Origin: Prorocentrum cordatum
Taxonomy: Eukaryota; Sar; Dinophyceae; Prorocentrales; Prorocentraceae
Reading direction: 5' to 3'
Length of the DNA: 64,000 nucleotides
Assembly: GCA_963575745.1 (NCBI GenBank)
Contig: CAUYUJ010015266.1
Coordinates: 189,001 to 253,000 of the forward strand
In this document: piece by piece, positions 63,280-64,000 of the stretch
Layout of the letters: each line of letters opens with the position of its first letter
Numbering within the stretch: position 1 is the first letter of the stretch
Notes under the pieces: model-generated
What the model was told of the DNA's origin: nothing
The model's database searches: none
Seen by the model: only the letters and a program-made list of their open reading frames with translations
Program-made: the position numbers and the translations under genes

Positions 63280-64000
63280 TTGCGAAGAGAAGCCGAATAC
63301 CGGCCTCCTCGCTACATACGTTGGCCGCGCTGAGGCCCGAGAGGAAAAATATCATTCAAAATGTCTTGTCATCGAAGATATTCGCACAGCTTGCGCTGAA
63401 CTCCGAACCCGTGGATATATATGCGACCGGATTACCCATAATGAGGTAATGACTTCAACTGGAACACAGTATTTGGGAAATTTGTTGGCAGGAGACTACA
63501 ATATGTTGTGGGTGGCCACACCCTCTGATTGGTACGTTCGTACTCCAGGAAAGAGGGCGGGACCACACTATCAACGTATACAAAATCTCCTGATCAAAGC
63601 GCGTGCTCTGAGAATGCAGATTGTTATCCTGGGGCCACCCGGGTATTTCTGGAAACAGGGTCCGATCAAAGATGTTATCGAAGATTTGAAGCTAAGCATT
63701 ATACGAATGAGACTCTGTCATTTCGGTATCAAGTTTGACCGCTCCAGTAAATATCCCAGTGGTTCTTATATACAAGTTGCTACATCTTGTCCTCATATAC
63801 CGATAAACTTATGGAGATGTACTTGTGGCTCACACAAAGAGCATGATTTGGATTGGTATGGCCAAGATCAGCAACGTGCCGAGTTCCGGCATAAAACCTT
63901 GGCTATCATCACAGCACGCTTCCTTGATCAACTCAATAAAGCCAACGTGATTAGGAATGAGCGGAGTGCGGTACACCTCAGTGTGTGTACGCGCGTTGAC
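63248..64000 (+). CDS. Continuation of second retroelement Pol (methyltransferase-like block), runs off window
   Basis: 251 codons without a stop, in the same frame as 58235-63247, reaching the last base of the window. From about codon 70 it aligns by eye with the block at residues about 1040-1210 of the Copia polyprotein: LWVATPSDW matches VHAAFPCTPW, IVILGPPGYFW matches the FEWPRYCDGW region, and the Cys/Gly/His segment (WRCTCGSHKEH) matches CNGLHKHVE. The Cys of the PCTPW motif is Ser here. By comparison with the Copia element, integrase, reverse transcriptase and RNase H should follow beyond the window. It has no ATG of its own near the start, which supports readthrough or a later frame-linked start (ATG 63449). 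Confidence 0.6.

Overview
The window looks like nuclear DNA of a repeat-rich eukaryote, most likely a dinoflagellate. This is inferred from three things: the type of Copia-like retroelement (an extra Rossmann/methyltransferase-like block between protease and integrase, as I recall from dinoflagellate elements), interstitial TTTAGGG/TTAGGG tracts, and very long noncoding stretches with GC-rich coding islands. I see no tRNA, rRNA or CRISPR array, and no convincing conventional housekeeping gene.

Layout. (1) 1-22.5 kb: a hairpin satellite (GCTATG-rich units with a GGTTCCCC...GGGGAACC stem, one unit per 75-80 bases), duplicated blocks, and five isolated plus-strand open frames (5955-6671, 14298-15296, 16486-17454, 19325-20134, 21596-21922). 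These frames match no family I recognise; some look like exons rather than whole genes. (2) 22.5-33.3 kb: a mosaic of minisatellites, a 0.94 kb foldback element made of nested palindromes (24777-25714), a 2 kb nine-base minisatellite that reads as collagen-like protein on both strands, telomere-like tracts each joined to the same 110-base unit, and a GACGA satellite. (3) 33330-42600: a complete, young-looking Copia-type LTR retrotransposon with 179-base LTRs identical by eye, a 5-base target duplication and one long polyprotein frame (Gag, zinc knuckle, protease, methyltransferase-like block, DD35E integrase, reverse transcriptase, RNase H, membrane tail). (4) 42.6-44.1 kb: hairpin satellite again. 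(5) 44.1-64.0 kb: what I interpret as a second, stranger retroelement split into pieces. A Gag-like protein with two N-terminal membrane segments and a zinc knuckle (44293-48498) is followed by 9.7 kb of mosaic repeats (insertion or giant intron). Then comes a 1670-residue protein (58235-63247) with a Tpt1/KptA RNA 2'-phosphotransferase domain, a RING-H2 finger and a retroviral-type protease. After a single UGA (context UGA-CGG with a stem-loop 9 bases downstream) the same frame stays open to the window edge and encodes the same methyltransferase-like block as the Copia element.

The most notable signals are in the second element. They are the KptA-RING-protease fusion, the possible readthrough stop, and a 14-base mini-palindrome (GCGGGGCCACCCGC type) scattered many times in frame through both of its coding blocks. 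Some copies of that palindrome carry paired compensatory changes that keep the stem while changing the amino acids. All functional statements rest on motif reading by eye; no database search was run.
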